Below, in pieces: positions 14,101 through 28,200 of a DNA stretch of 64,000 nt (position 1 is its first letter; each line of letters starts with the position of its first letter). Source of the DNA: Numida meleagris. Taxonomy: Eukaryota > Chordata > Aves > Galliformes > Numididae. The stretch lies in the NCBI RefSeq assembly GCF_002078875.1, contig NC_034409.1, forward strand, positions 11,317,399 to 11,381,398. The letters are read 5' to 3'. The position numbers and the translations under genes are program-made. A model generated the notes under the pieces. The model searched no databases. It worked only from the letters and a program-made list of their open reading frames with translations, and was not told where the DNA came from.

Positions 14101-15837
14101 TTAGGACAAAATTTATACCCTTACACACATCTTATCCAGCTCAGTTTTGATATGCATTTCAGCCATTTATACACTCTGACTTTAGAAATGAATATTTTGA
14201 CTGATTCTAAATTATTAGTGTTAAGAAGTAAAGTTTTCTTTTATAATGAAGTAAACCCAGAAGTTGAATTTATTTCCTTTAGGTTTTCAGCCTGATCAGA
14301 AAGATCAGTCAGATGTAAGAAAGAACCTGTCAAACAAATTGTCCTAATGAAAACTACTGATTACTTCTTTAAGCCCTGCATCTTATACTGACTAAAAGCT
14401 GCACATTTCAAAGAAGCAGAATTCAAATTGTATGTTTTAAATTTTACAGATATGTATCCCCTGTGTTTTCATGTGCTAAAATCTCTTTTTCTTGTTAACA
14501 AGCCGAAGTCTTCCTTTGTTTGGGTAAGTAAATTTAAATAAAATTAACTACTGTGTCATATCCATCTATACTCACATGAGAAATTTTGTGGCTTTTTAAG
14601 TCATAAAATTCAGCCTTGAATAATGTTGTTCTTGGCTAGAATTCCAAGGAATAAATATTTTGCATTACCATGCGCTTGAGTTTTCACTCTCATTTAATAT
14701 CCTCAGTTTCAATAAGCCTTTTTTTTCTGAATGAGGTGGATTACTTGAAAAACTCCTAGAAGACTTATTTTCCCCATGATGAAAAGAGCAGGACATAGGC
14801 TTTATCTCTTCCCTCAAAGAGTATACCATCTGAAAGCAAATATGAAAAGATGAAATTGTAAGTCGCTGTCTAAGTAAAACTATGCCATTAAAGGACCCAA
14901 GGGTTTTACTGGAGACACAGTAAAGTAGAAGTCAGCAGTTAGATCTGCTTGCAAAAGCACATCTCACACTTGGTAATTATCTTTTAGGAGTAACTACAGA
15001 GTTCTCTTTTTGCACTAATAAGTGCAGATTGGATTCTGCATTTTGCATGTCACCCACACTTAAAAAAATATTAATAAGTTGAAGAAAGACTAGAGGAAGA
15101 CAACAAATGATAAAAATTTTATTGAATATTAAAAACATTTTGTATGTATAAAATGGCAGAAAAGAAGTTTCAGATAAAGGGGTTTGTGACTTTCAGCCCA
15201 AGGAAGTTTGTTTCACAGATTGCTGCCCGCATTTGCGCAAGTGGTTGTGGACGCATTCTCACAGGTCAAAAGGTAACTAACAAAAATAGAACCTGTCAAA
15301 AGCAGTGTACAGGGTACTGTGCAAGGATTAGTACCTTCACTAGAAAATCACTAGGAGCTGCAAAGTGAAAAAAAAGCTGAAAATCATCAAGAAAAGACTG
15401 AAAGAAGACACGGTAACATCTTTACAATACAGTGCGGAGTGCTAGGAGTTGGGGAGTGATTCATCACCTGTTCTCTTGGGCCACTGGGAAGATGCCAAGA
15501 ACAAATCATCTTAATTAGCAACAAAGACCATCCTGGAGGAATATAAAGAAGGAACCTTCAAGCTACAGGAAGAGTGAAGCAAATACCTCAGCTACTCCAG
15601 ATAGACACTGAAGTCAGCTTCAGTGCTTGGAGGTTGTTACCATTGCAGCACATCCTTTAGATTTCAGTAGTACTGAGGTAATTATGCATCACTTGTACAT
15701 CACAGACTGCCATTCAGAGGTTGGATATAGTTTACTGCCTTTTCTAAGAACTGAGATGTAGAGGGGTCCCTTAGGAAAATTCTCAGTTATTTCAGAAACA
15801 GTTTCAATTCTGAATTCCACCAATAAGCTGGCTTCAA

Positions 15838-15955
15838 GGTAAACATGTAGATGTGGTACTTAGGGACATGGTTTACTGGGCAGTATTGGTGGCAGGTGGG
15901 CAGTTGGGTTAGATGAAGTCTTTTTCCAGCGTTAATGATTATACGATTCTATGAT
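15838..15955 (+). mobile_element. CR1 LINE 3' tail, diverged
   Basis: A short CR1 3' end: a stretch resembling the CR1 'aacatgtggatgtggcact' UTR near 15841-15860, then a GGGTTAGATGAAGTC segment (15906-15920) like the usual 'ggactagatgatct', ending in a degenerate GATTATACGATTCTATG (15938-15954). There is no coding content. Divergence from the typical tail suggests an older insertion than the CR1 at 4776-6090. Confidence 0.75.
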
Positions 15956-18900
15956 AAAATGGGCTCAGAATGTCCTTCACAATGGATGTGTTTTACTTGT
16001 TTTACTTTCCTCTTCCATGATTGTATGCTTTCTTTCTTCTTTCTCTTCACTATAAAAATGTAGCTTTTTGTAGAAACGATGGAACCACAAGAACAGATGT
16101 GGGCAGGCACCACTACATGAAGATAATGACATATTCTCCAGCATCAACCAGAAAAAAAAAGAAGTAATCACAGTGACATTTTGAAAGACACTGGGATGTG
16201 CATAAAAACTCTTGTATATCATCTCACTGCTTACTAAGTAGCACAGAAAAAAACTGATACTGAAGCTCACTCCCAGATTCAAAAGAAACCTTAAACTCAT
16301 TAACTTATTATTAGGGTCATAGAAACAATATTTGAAGCAGATGCTCAAAATATTTGTGAAGAGGGAATGAAGAATCATGTTTGTTAGCGTGATGTATTCT
16401 TGTGAACTAAACCACAGCCACAAAGTAAGATGAAAATGGAAGTGTAGATCTCAGTAGTCCTGCTCTCTTTCAAATCTCCAGGAATGCCACAACTCTTGTA
16501 CTCCTTTTTGAACAGCTATATCTCTTTTGGAAGACAGGATTCTACTCCCAGTTTTACAATTCTCCAAGAAGCTCCTGCATCTCAGTGAACTGTGAGCTTC
16601 TGATTTCCACCTGAATTACATCCCTTTCTCAACACACTACTTATAAAATCATAACATAATAATCTTATCAAACAAACGGACACAGATAACCAGTTAGAAA
16701 GAAGCAGGCTGAGCATATTTCCTGTCTAACAGTAAAGAATTTGCATTTATCCATATTAATTTATATCTATACCAACTGGACTTTAACAAGCTGAACGGTT
16801 CATTTACTGTAAGACTAGGCTGTAAGACTAGGTATTGCATTCTGAAAATGTATTTCTGCAAAGAACAGGTCAGAGTGAAGTGCTGGGGAGTCACAAGGAG
16901 TGAGCAATGGAACTGGAAACATTATGAAATCAGAGGAAAGAATGCATGAGAATTGATTCTTACTGTAGTTTTTCTTCAGCAGTCTTGATGGCGGACAATG
17001 GGTGAGGTTCAACTCCCAGCTGCATGAGGTTGGATCATGCTTCCATTACACTCTCTATTTGCTGCTCTTCAGTAGGAATTTCTAATGCTAGTGCAGTTAT
17101 AGTCTGCTTGATTTCTTGACACTCCACTAAAGAACAGCTAGTGCTGCAGTCTGGAGTCCAGGGTCCTTGGTCATCTAATTTTGTCATGATTTCAAAGTCT
17201 TGGCAGCACCAGAACTTGACAGAGCTCCTATGCCATAGTGGAAATCTTACAGATGCCCTCTTGTAGGTTCCCACATTAGGTATTCTGTGTGACCAACCAT
17301 GGAATCCTATGCCTGCGTGAATACATGATGTCCACCATCATGCATTCCACAGCCACATGTTCTCACACTATTCTCACTGCCATTGTACCCCACCAGAATG
17401 CAGCAGGCCCTTATGAGTGCAAGTACAAGATGACCACAGAGAACCTTTGAGAACATGAGCAAAGTATGACACAAGGGATGCCCAGGATATAGCACAAAAG
17501 AAAGGAAGCTGGCCCCTGGTCCCTAAAGAAATGCTTCCTGGGTGATTGAGTAGAATCAGTTACAGAGCATAGCAAAGAGAACAAAGAACATATTTCCAAC
17601 ATCTGGGTGGAGAAGCTGAGGAGATAACACAATGATATAAAACAGCCATGCCTCCTACCAGAATGAAAGCAAGGTGAGTGTAGAAAGAAAGTACTCTGGT
17701 GCTATCTTCCCTGGCTAAAGGTGCTACACCACAAACGCACTTGCAAATCTGCAGCAGTTCTCCTATCGCTGCCAAGAGAGAAAGTACACTATTTGACTTG
17801 TCATTTACCACATTCTGCCCCTCCAACTCAGCTTTCTTATGTGAAGTGATGTCTTTGACCGCATCACTGAGTCAAGGAAAACTGTATTTTAAAGTGACAT
17901 TACTGAGTGTATTTTCTCGTTCCACATTCCGACATGATAATGTAATTGATACCACAGCTTTGAGAAAGTGAGAAGGTTCAACACAGTATCTTAAAAATCT
18001 CCGCAAAACCAATAAGGCATTTAGCCTTCTCATTTATTAGTCTGCACAGTCTGGCATGAAAATGACTGATAGGAAGAACATAAGATGAAGGAAGGCCTAC
18101 AGATACAGGCTCTTCAAAGACATTTCCACCTTAGCTGCTCAGTTGTAAAGGCGGAGCTGGAGAGGTGGCTTGGCACACGGCAGTACCTATGCAGCACTTA
18201 TATCTGTTTTCCAGCAGCACAGCACCACTTCCTACCATTCCCACACGTTCATTGCATATTTGCACATCCTGTTTGCCACTGTTGGCCAGCTGACACAGAT
18301 CTAGCCAGCACTTTACTGGTGCATTTGGAAGTACTTTCTGAATACACTCTGCAACAGAGAATCTTTGAGTGATTCTGATGTTAAACCTATAATAATCCTG
18401 TGCCTAATTCCATTGCTTGGCCTGAATATATAATGTACTGTAACACTGAAAGAGAACACAATGTTTCTCCTGGGTCACATCCTTTAGCACTTACTGGATT
18501 TCTGGACATATTTGCACCTCCTAGTTTATCAAGAGTTTTTGAAGTGGACTCAAATGTCAGAACCCTTCAAATATTGGGATTTTTGTAGAGCTCTCTAGCT
18601 GAAGAGTATATCAGCCATCTTTGAGTCAAAAGATTTTTATCCATGGATGAAAAGATGCCCTGCTTCACTTACTGGATGTTTAGAACAGACCTCAGAATGC
18701 TTGGTTATTCAACTGCCTAGGCATGCCTCATCACAGACCAACCGTTTCTGAGACTCCACAGGAAATACAGAATATAAGTGACAAAGAGCCTGCTAAAATT
18801 TAATGGTTCTTATAAATTCTTGTCTTGTCCGTTTGACAATTTTACAGTTGGAAGGGATGAAATAAAAAGAGCAAAAAAACATCCTAATAGAAGGTACAGA

Positions 18901-21900
18901 GACCAACAGACACGAGGCTTGTATTCAGCCAGTACTGTTGTCTTTGAAGGATGGACAAGAAAGAGCTAAAGGTTGCAATGTACAATGAAGATTAAAAACA
19001 CTTTTCCCATAGAGAGAAGTACATCTGACATCAATTTAAAGATAATGATAGCAGTCTATTAAAGGCAAGTGAAACAAAGGGACAAGGAAAAATATGTCTA
19101 AATAAAAACTATTGGTCATGAAGCCTGAAGAACTTAAAAATAAACATACATCAGGTCACTAACTGGTCAGCAATAAACTCTTAAGTGCCATTTGTCACAG
19201 AACTGAGCAGATGTACATAAAAAGAACAATGTTCTTCACCCTAAATGATAAAAGCATGCTTTTAACCAAGGACAGTCTAGCGGAGAGAAACAGAGAAACT
19301 CTGTTGATTCACCCTTTACATTGCAGAGATACTGGCATCATTCAAGATAGTAAAGACTGAGTCTGAAATACCATTTTAGAGAATTTCCAATTTAATTAAA
19401 AGTGAAAGTAATTGAAAGTGAGATTGGAAGTTTGGAAATTAACTTTTGCTTTTTTTTGGGTGCTGAATGACAACTCCATACATCTGAACTGGTAGGTCTT
19501 AAATGATCTACAAAACTATAAAAATCTCTAAAACTCAAATGGTTTTCCCAACCAATCTGTTCACCATGAAGACTGAGACTTATTTAATGAGTGTTGGTTT
19601 TTAATTCATTTTCCCTCATTCAAGCTGCACTAAGAAAATACAAATACAGATTTCTGCCAGGCTGCAGTTCACAGCTTTTAAATGTGGCTGCATCTTTCTT
19701 AACTGCACAGAGACACGCAGATTCAGGGAAGTGTATCTTGTCCAATAGGAAAATCTTTTATGCAAGAATTGATATATTGCAGCCTAATATCAGACTGTGC
19801 TAACTCTCCATATTTGACTTTGTAATCAAAATTTACATACAGAAGCAGGATTTGGTTCATAAACTTGAAATTCATAAATAGGATCTTGCTCAGCATCTCA
19901 CCAAATCCTCTCAACATACAGCAGAAGAACTTTCCTGGCTCAAACATCTTCCAGAGTCTTGAAACCTTGTGGCCTAGGAGTCACTTATGTATGTTGGATG
20001 CTTCTTACCAGGAGAATTTAAAACTTCAATCTCTTGACTATTTTTTTTGGTAATCTTTTCCTTGAAGGTTGATATAAATGTGGGCAGTTTTAATGCCACC
20101 CAGCAAGTAGAAACGGTATGCAAAGACACATGCAAGCATGTTTGCCTACACATGCACCCATGTCTAACAGCCAATACATGATAGCACTTTTGAATAACTT
20201 TTTTTATGTGAACGTTCTAAAATTCCACACGTCTACCTTGGATGTAGCCCACTTGAAAAATTCATATGAAAAACAGAAGGATGAATGCTTGAATTGGTAC
20301 TGTAACAAACCTGCATTACTGAAAGACACACTGCCAGTAAAACAGTTCCAAATCTCTCATGAGAGCTTCATATGCAATTTCAGTATCTTGACTTGTCTGG
20401 TAATGTCTCTGGAAAGCTAGTCATAATCTTCAACTTAATTAAAAGATGTCCAAAATTAGACTGACAGAACCAAGAGCAAAAGTCTGGCTTGTGTCTGGCT
20501 TGCTGAAATATGTTCTGAAATCCTTCCTTAGTCTTATATCCTACATTTTATCTTACTAGTTGATAACGTGGCAACTACAGAAAGATGTCTTTCTTTTTCT
20601 TTAGGAAGCACCAGAGAAGAATTTTCATGCGTAGTAAATGCTACTTACAGAGGAATATTTTTCAAAATTCAGGGTAAAAAAAAAAACCAACAGCGTAAAA
20701 TCTACATAAGTAACAAATGTAAACTGCATAATAGAACTAATCACAGGAATGCCTGCTTTGGTGTTACTTCTATTACTTTGATCAGTGCACTGTCAAGTGT
20801 AAAATAGCTGGTGGAGAAACAGTTTAAATTGTTCATCCAGAGAAGGAAATACTGAGAGAATGTTTGAGCTTTGCTCCACAAAAAATCATAGATATATTTG
20901 ACTGAAATGCTCAAATATGTTCAGAATTTAAAAAGGAGAAGAAATTGCTCAAACCTACAATATTTTCAGTTTTTTATTGTGTAGATCAGAACAAAATCCA
21001 CTGAAGCAGAAAATAACTCACTGCTAAAAATAATACAAAATAAACTTTGACTCTATTTTGTAACCTCATTCTGACTTTGAATTCTCTTGATTTAATGCTG
21101 TACCTGTCTCCATAATATCCAGGCATTTCACATAAATGAGTGAATAGGACATTGTCATGCTGGTTCTTAGATTCTTGTTCTTCTTTCTCTACCCACCAAC
21201 CATAGACTTGTGTGATTCTGGGAGATGCTGCTGTTATGAGCATCTGTCTGGAGCACACATTGATCTCTAGAAATTTATTGCACAGGTGGTCCTAGGTGGA
21301 AATTATTCTATTTCCCATGTCAGTCTAGATATACAGAAGTGGAATGCATGTGTCTTCATGAATCATGGATGTGTGCTCTGAGAGAAAACTCCAGTTCACC
21401 AGGTTTTTGAAAGGGCAGGGTCCCTTTTCCCCTTTCCTGTTGTTGCTCAGGGGCAGGTGAAATATGTTATATGGGAAAGGGTTGGCTGAGAGCAGAGCAG
21501 AAGGTTTTGCAAATGCATGATTTTCGTATTTTTAATATCCTCCTAGCAAATCTGTCACCATCATTACTTCCTACAACAACAAAATAGTTCAGTCCAACAC
21601 AAATCCATTCCATTTATCTAAAATATTGTTCACAAAAAGCAGGTAATGCATAGAATGAAATTAATGCCCTGCAAAATAATAATAAATGTTGATTCTCAAG
21701 TTCCTAATGCAGCCAGTCATGCTATGTAAGGATGACTTATGTGTCCTTTCAGACATTAACAGACAGTTTTTTCCTCTGAGTATGCAAGGGAACTTAAGTT
21801 AGTCAGACTTCAAACAGGAATTTTGAAAAGGTTTCTCATTATGAACCGATTCAGATTTTTTCCTGAACTTTACGAAGCTTTCTAAAATGGATGAACATTG

Positions 21901-22757
21901 AAATGCCTTTGATATTGTCATTGTCTCTCAGAGTAATAATTATAATTAGCTCTTTTCTAATATCCTCCTTTGGCTTTCATACAGCTAAGACTATAAAACA
22001 GACTTGAAATTTATCCCAGACACTGTTGGGAATTCTTTTGTATTTTAAGTGAATTCCTAAATGCAGTCAGGTCTCTTAATGTAAATGAAAAGTCAAAGTA
22101 ATGTAAATGCAGTCAAAGGATTTTTATGATGTTCTACAAATATATTAGAATCTTATTCCCGCAAAATAACCTTGACTGCGTGCCTCAGGTTAGGGACATA
22201 GGAAATATTTTTCTGTTCCCCTGCTTTCCATTTCACGTCCATCTACAGAGAATCTTCCTTCCCAACAAACTAAGCCTCTCCTACACGCTTGCTTCTCCAG
22301 AAAGTTCTTCTATTCTATTATATTTTGTTTGTAACGTTACATTTACAATCACTGCATCTCCTTCTACAATCAGAAATCATTTGCAAAGGACACCTGTCCT
22401 GGCACCTGATAAAGCAAGCTTATGTGAAACAGTCTGATAACTGCCTCCCAAAAAGCAAGTATCCCATCTTCACCACTCCTTGCCGAGGAGTATATTATCA
22501 TCTCGTATTTTTGAACTATTGTACTCACTTGTTTTTTGAGATCTGGCCTTTTCTTGGTCATTTGGGATCTCTCTCATCTGTGTCTATGGGTGTCCCAGAA
22601 GATTCGGTCATTCTTTGTTCTCCTTACAGTGTGCACACTGCCACTGAGCAATATCTTTCAGAGTATCTTTATTCTGAAGAGCCCTCAATTTCTTTCTGTT
22701 TGGAGCTTTCAAAACTGATACAAATGTAAATGTCTTGTGTTTCTGCCATATTCTCAT
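15956..22757. other. Unique DNA, no gene recognised
   Basis: No repeat or gene family is recognised. The longest open frame is 148 codons on the minus strand (15977-16423), hydrophobic in its middle but matching nothing I know. A cluster of overlapping minus-strand frames at 17035-17826 is discussed as a weak candidate relic. On the plus strand a 146-codon frame at 22289-22729 has no recognisable domain. Confidence 0.5.
17035..17826 (-). other. Cluster of overlapping minus-strand open frames (possible coding relic, unproven)
   Basis: Four minus-strand frames follow each other in different phases: 17560-17826, 17411-17632, 17307-17495 and 17035-17274. The first contains a hydrophobic stretch that could span a membrane and a Cys-rich segment; the last ends in an acidic tail. 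A frameshifted processed pseudogene could look like this, but so could chance. I see no conserved motif, no poly(A) tail at an appropriate end and no target duplication. I do not assign a family. Confidence 0.15.
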
Positions 22758-22990
22758 CCTAGAATTATAAGAAAAGTCAGGTTAGAAGACAGAAGGAGAT
22801 CTCTAGTCTAATCTTTGGATTTGCTTAAAGCAGCATCATTTCTGAATTCAGACTTTCAGGGCCTTTTACAGTTGTATCTTAAAAACATCCAAGGATGGAA
22901 ACAGAGCAGCCTCTCCATGGACTCTTCTCTAAAGGTGGACTGTTCTTGCAAATTTCAATATTGATATCCTGAAAAGTACTCAGATTTCTT
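22758..22990 (-). mobile_element. CR1 LINE 3' region, old copy
   Basis: Read on the plus strand, this is the reverse complement of a CR1 3' end: a degenerate AGAATTATAAG start, then 'ggagatctctagtctaatc' (22797-22815), a 'cagggcc' block near 22858-22864, a segment like 'ttgaaaacctccaaggatgg' (22880-22898) and 'cctctccatgg' (22911-22921). The order matches CR1 subfamilies whose tail reads '…ggatggagactgcacaacctctc…'. There are many substitutions and no clean octamer tail, so it is an old insertion. It is noncoding. Confidence 0.7.
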
Positions 22991-25059
22991 CCTACTTCTC
23001 ACTGACCTTTAGAAAGCTATCTTCTTAATAGTCATCAAATTCCATTGCCTGAGTGCTAATTTTGCACAGACGCTTCCAGGCATGATACTTTGAGTAGAAG
23101 AAAAATTAATTTATTGGGATCACGGCGTAAGGTCGCAAACAGGGCACAAATGCATCATGGTTGCCCAACATCAAGGAAAGTCTCCATTGTAGGTGTTCTT
23201 GTAAGGGTACCTTCAGCTGGATTGGGTGAAACTCCCTGATCTACTGTTCTGCTCAGCTGTTGTCTATCTGGATTGTGATCCCATGTGATTACTTCAGCAC
23301 ATGTGTGATACATTGTTATTATTGTCTTAACTATGTAGAAAACAGCTCCTAAATGTCTTACTAAATAGCTCTGCTATGTGACCATCTCTACATCTCCAGG
23401 AAAGTTTTCTACTGTGTACTTGTATGTCTTACAAATATATGATTTGAATAAGCTTACAACAGGAGTCTCTGTGATGCTCCATCTATGACATTAAGCAATA
23501 GATTTAAACAAATAAATTGGACTTAGCAGGAGCTGCTTGGTGGAATCTCTAGGGCTGTCTGAAACTCCCACATGGAAAGTTCTCGCAACAATCAATAAAA
23601 TACTTGATTTTCAAGTTGTCTAAGGCTTCAGACAAACACCTATTTGTAATTCTCTGTTGGGAAGTGATGATGATAGTGAAATTAATTCCTAAGTTTCATG
23701 AGATGGGGAAAGTAAGAAAGCCCTGTGAGTCTGTTGCTGTCACTAGTATGTATCTCAGTACTCCTCCAGGCAATTAGTGGCAGCCTCCAACTGGGAATCA
23801 AATTAGCAAATTAGTTTACAATGTGTTATTGTATTTGACACAAACTGAGAAATCAATTCGTTTGAAAATTTGGGGTTGCTACTTTTAATTGTGTATGAAG
23901 ACGAAAGTAAAGTAAAGTAAAATGAACAAGTTCCATTTGTTCTCAGCTTGCGAGCATCTGTTATTAACATATTTTAGTTTCTTGTTCTAGTTTCAGTTGG
24001 TTTCTTTTATTCAAGTTTGCCAGCCACTCTTGGTGCTTGAAATTGCTGTTACTGTTAATCTTTTGACTTTTTTTTTGTACCGCTTCCTTATTCTTGTAAT
24101 GAAAGTGTTCTGATCTTACTTCATTGACATATTGATCTGGTTCTAACGTTTGCTGGTCCACGTTCTGCTTTCAGTTATCCTTCTTTGAACAATAAGGCCC
24201 CAGATAATTGATTAGAAAACTCTTAAATAAAAATTTAAGTCCTCTAGAGGTTTGATATATGAGTGGAGCAGAGAAGGTAATGACAAAGAATGTAATTTGC
24301 TCTTACTTGTTATTTTAATCTATTTCCATGAAAATAAATGAAGAATATTGGTCAAGCTAGTAGCTTGAAATCTGCTTTGGAAAAAAAATTGTAAAATCAA
24401 ATTTCTTTTAAGTCACTCAATCATTTGGTCTAACAGTGGGGAAAAAAAGCCTAAAAACAACAACAAAAAAACAACAAAATCAAACAGACAAAAAAATCTT
24501 ATAAGACTATAAATTTAATTTTATCTAATTTCTGTATGTGTATGGTTTATAATGAAAGCAATCTTTACATATTCAAAATTCAGTAGGAAAACTGAAGCGT
24601 TTATAAAAACCGTTGACTTAACTGACCGGAAGATTTGCTTTGACTTCATACTGAAGAAAGCAGTCAAATTGGAGAACGCACACATCTATGTGTGTGTATG
24701 TGTGTGTCTGCATACAAAAACATGTAGAAAACCAGATGCTCTAACCCATTAAAGATTTGTAATGATTATATCTTTACAGCACAAAGCAAATTCAAAGTGC
24801 CAGATGTTAGTTTTGCTGTAAGCTTTGTGTAAGGAAAATGTCTACAAGCATCTCTGTAAAAAAAGATTGAGGCTTCTATGCAGGACGATATTATTGGAAA
24901 AAAAAATCCCCACACTTAAAATTCAGAGAGGAAGGTTAATAGTGTGATCTTGTATTCAATCAGGAATTCAGCAAGTTCACATTTTAAAACAGATACAAAT
25001 AAAATCTTAATTATCATAATAAATTCTTTCATATGTATGTCCTACATGTGGTATAACAG
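22991..25059. other. Unique DNA with short simple repeats
   Basis: No gene or repeat family is recognised. It contains an A-rich region near 24425-24500 and a short TG-rich microsatellite at 24687-24710. A small CpG-bearing segment near 23115-23165 stands out from its surroundings but I cannot assign it. Confidence 0.5.
24687..24710 (+). repeat. Short interrupted (TG)n microsatellite
   Basis: The tract is about 24 bases of TATG/TGTG units, interrupted by TA. It falls inside a 66-codon open frame, which is therefore not credible as a protein. Confidence 0.75.
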
Positions 25060-25220
25060 TAAGAACAAAAGTCCATCTAGCCTTGTACACTGTGTCTGAT
25101 AGTAGCTAAAACAAATGCCATGGGAAGTACATGAGACAGTAGTAATCACACAATGATTTTCCCAGAATAATTTTCCACCTTTCAGCCATTTGCAACCCAG
25201 AGATATCTTGGAGTAAAGGT
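25060..25220 (-). mobile_element. Ancient CR1/L3-like LINE tail (tentative)
   Basis: The plus strand reads 'aaaagtccatctagccttgtacactgtgtctgatagtagc' (in pieces, 25067-25106), then a segment like 'cagaataatttcccatttttcagccatttg' (25164-25193) followed by 'caacccagagata' (25194-25206). This order is familiar from 3' ends of ancient amniote CR1/L3-type LINEs lying in minus orientation. The assignment rests on memory of that pattern and the copy is heavily mutated. It has no coding content. Confidence 0.45.
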
Positions 25221-28200
25221 GTTATTTTTGTAATTAAGAGAACCGAAGTAGATAGATCACCACCTATGTTATCAGAACCCCATTCCCAGATAAAATAGAA
25301 GAACAAGCAGGTCAGATAAGGAGCAGTGCTGGGGAGTAAAATCATCTATGTTACTTTATCTTCCTGGTAATAAGAAAAATCAGTGATTTTCCATGCATGA
25401 GCCTTTGCTACACGGGTCTATTAAGTCTAGCAGGAGATAGAAAATGTGATAATTTGGAGTTATGGAATTAATAGTATCTTTGTGCTTGGCAATCTTGAAT
25501 TTAATGCATTTCACGCTTTTGTGCCAATATTGACATATATTTGGCAGGGAATACACTGGGATGTTTGGGGCAGCAAGGTTCTCTACTCTAACAGAACACC
25601 GCTTGCTGATGGTAAGTTACTCTGGTTTAAAAACCAGACACGGACTAGAAGGGGGAACACAAATTACTTTTTGAAATAGCTTTAAATATTCTGTATTGAA
25701 AAAAAAATTGTATTGATCATTTCAAGATTTCCTGAGAAACACTGCTGTTTTTCCTCTAGACTTTATCTCAAAACGTCTTGCATCCAGAGTGGTGTTACTA
25801 TTGCCTAACAAGGACTGAAAGATTATTTTGTTTTTCTTCCTTCTTCCCTTTACTTTTGTTTAGCTAATGTTGAATCAGTTTGACAAACTGTTTAACCAGT
25901 TTGAATAAATGCAATCTTTTTTGTGGACGTCCTTGTTTTGAACATTCTGAAATTTTTTTTTTAAATATTCTGAATAAATTTATTCCAAAATAAAAGAAAA
26001 ACAGCATTGGACAGGAATACTTGCTTATAGTACAGTTTTAAATGTTCTCCATTTAACTCCACAACTTAGGTTGAAGTGATGTTATTTTGGATTCATCTTT
26101 CTGAGGCAAGCTTTTCTGCAATGACATTTGTTTATTTCCCCACTTCTCCTTAAAAAAATCAGCACTGAACAGTACTTTTTGATTTTGTTGTTGTTGTTGT
26201 TTTTAGAGAAAAAGAGGGAGAATACTATTTTGATGATTAGTAACAGCAAAAAAAAACCAGTGAAGTCTATAAACATTCAGATCTATAACATAGTGAAATA
26301 AGTGGGAAAATATTTATTAACATTAGAGTTTTGGATCATATAATTTCAGCAGCCTTCAAATCTTCGAAAGCCACACGGCCTTTCTAGTAGTCATGCTCTG
26401 AAATCTCTTTACACAGTTTTTCTACATTTTGTACAGTAGACCCAATTTCAAATTAGACAGAAGAATGGAGTATCGTATATATTCAGGTACATCATGTTCT
26501 TGTTCCAAAAGTTACCTTCCCACCAGGCAAGCCCATGAGAGCTCATTAACACATGGGCTGAGCCTTTTTTCTGTCAGCTTGATGCCACTGATTCTGTGGG
26601 TCTACTCCAGAGCACAGCTGATGTAACAGAGTAAACAGTCAAGCTTTTCTCACCTTTCACATCGTGTCTCTTCTAATAAAAAAGAATACATTTATAGTGT
26701 ACTCTTGTAACAAATTTATGTTTGCTGGGAATGAGATTTCGTGTATGACTAAATTATTTTTCTTCCTCCACAGTAGAGTTAATTTTGTCATATTAGTGCA
26801 GAAACCAAACCATCTTGGAGAAAGTGGTAAGCTATGGCCTCGGTGCTTGATTTTTGTTACTTCTCTGGGCTGCTGGCTGACAAGAGATGATGAAGCGTGG
26901 AGATCCTTTGGTTTTATTTATGATTAATGTTTATGTTAACTTCGTTGTTTTAGCAGATTGTAACAACTGTGAAATTCCATCACAAATATGTTCCTAGGAT
27001 AAGTATCTCTTGCTGCAGTCTAATCAGAGTAAAGAATATGACCAAGTCAAGGCTTTGGAGTTTGTTAAGATGAGATCCATGCAATGATAAATAATGTACA
27101 TGTCTAACATGCTTCAGCAAGACGTAAAAGAAAATTAATTCCAGAGGCCATTTTTATACTTGAGTCTGTAATCTGTCATTTTCAATGCAAGTCAAATACC
27201 AAACTACAGCTGAAAATCTGTTCTGCAAATGAAGTTCTTTAGTCAAGCTAATTTCAATTTGCAATTTAATTGTTTACGTTTTACATCTCTTACTACTAGC
27301 CTGGAAACCAGTTCTAACTCCTAAATTTTAAAACATACAAAAAGTTATTTTCCTGTTCTAGTAGTTCAGAAGAAAACAATGCAGGCTATATGTAATGAAC
27401 TGGGGAAGGAAAGGAAACAATTGGAAAGGCCTGTAAGAAGCAGAAAACTTGGGGCATGAAGTATCTAGAGACCTTTTGTAGTTAGGTAGGCTACAAAGCC
27501 ATGGAAAACCAGACTTCAAAATTTCTACTGGAATAGTTTGTTTAAATGGGAAAATATATCTATGTAATCAAGCAGGATGTCCAGCTATTGCTCAGGTTCA
27601 GCAAGACATTGGTGGAGGTTTATGATGCTTTGAACTGTGACTGTCTGAGACCTGGTAACTTCCTACTAGCTTCAATCCTATCTAGCTCAAGTGCTCATCT
27701 CATAACCCTCTTTTGGATTGAGTCCTGAGCTTCTAATGCTTAAGCTTCAAAATGACTTCAAGGCACTTCAACAGCCAAAAACACTAAAAGATTCACTTTC
27801 CCCATTAGTGAAATGACTTCTGAGTGAAATACAGCTTTTTTTTTTTTTTTTTTCACAGCATGAATAAATTCTAAACAATATTTTATTACAGGAAATGAAA
27901 CGCAGCAAGTGGACCTGCAATGGGAATTTTAAATTAGCAAACTTAATCAAACTGCAAATTTGACAGATCATTAGAGTTAATATAACTTTCTGAAAAGACT
28001 ATGGAATTTTTTTGCCCACAGTGAATATTGTACAACACTGTTACTTTCAAAATGGGAGAAAAAGACCAGAAAAAGTTAGATATCGTCTGCTAAATGCTAT
28101 ATTCTTTGCATCCAAAGAGCTTACAATAGTGCTTTCCATAACAAGTGACTGAACTTGCACAAATGGCATAAGTTAATCTTTTGCCCTAAAAATTCAGTAG

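Larger units (their letters stand above)
6091..15837. other. Long unique AT-rich stretch, no gene recognised
   Basis: No coding gene or repeat family is recognised over nearly 10 kb. It holds a GC-richer patch at 10115-10430, AT-rich tetranucleotide-like sequence near 10740-10790, a purine tract at 11117-11151 and a perfect 16-base palindrome of T7/A7 at 12149-12164. Low-complexity-free sequence at 12360-12740 looks like a possible conserved noncoding block. All open frames are under about 110 codons and lack recognisable domains. Confidence 0.5.

Noticed and set aside
15977..16423. 148-codon minus-strand frame, hydrophobic, looked at as a possible chemoreceptor fragment
   Set aside because: No seven-helix pattern and no receptor motif; Phe/Leu-rich translation is expected from T-rich DNA.
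22289..22729. 146-codon plus-strand frame
   Set aside because: No domain or signal beyond composition, overlaps other frames, and no sign of exon structure.
23115..23165. CpG-bearing segment resembling an LTR edge
   Set aside because: No TG…CA termini, no matching partner in the window and no duplication.
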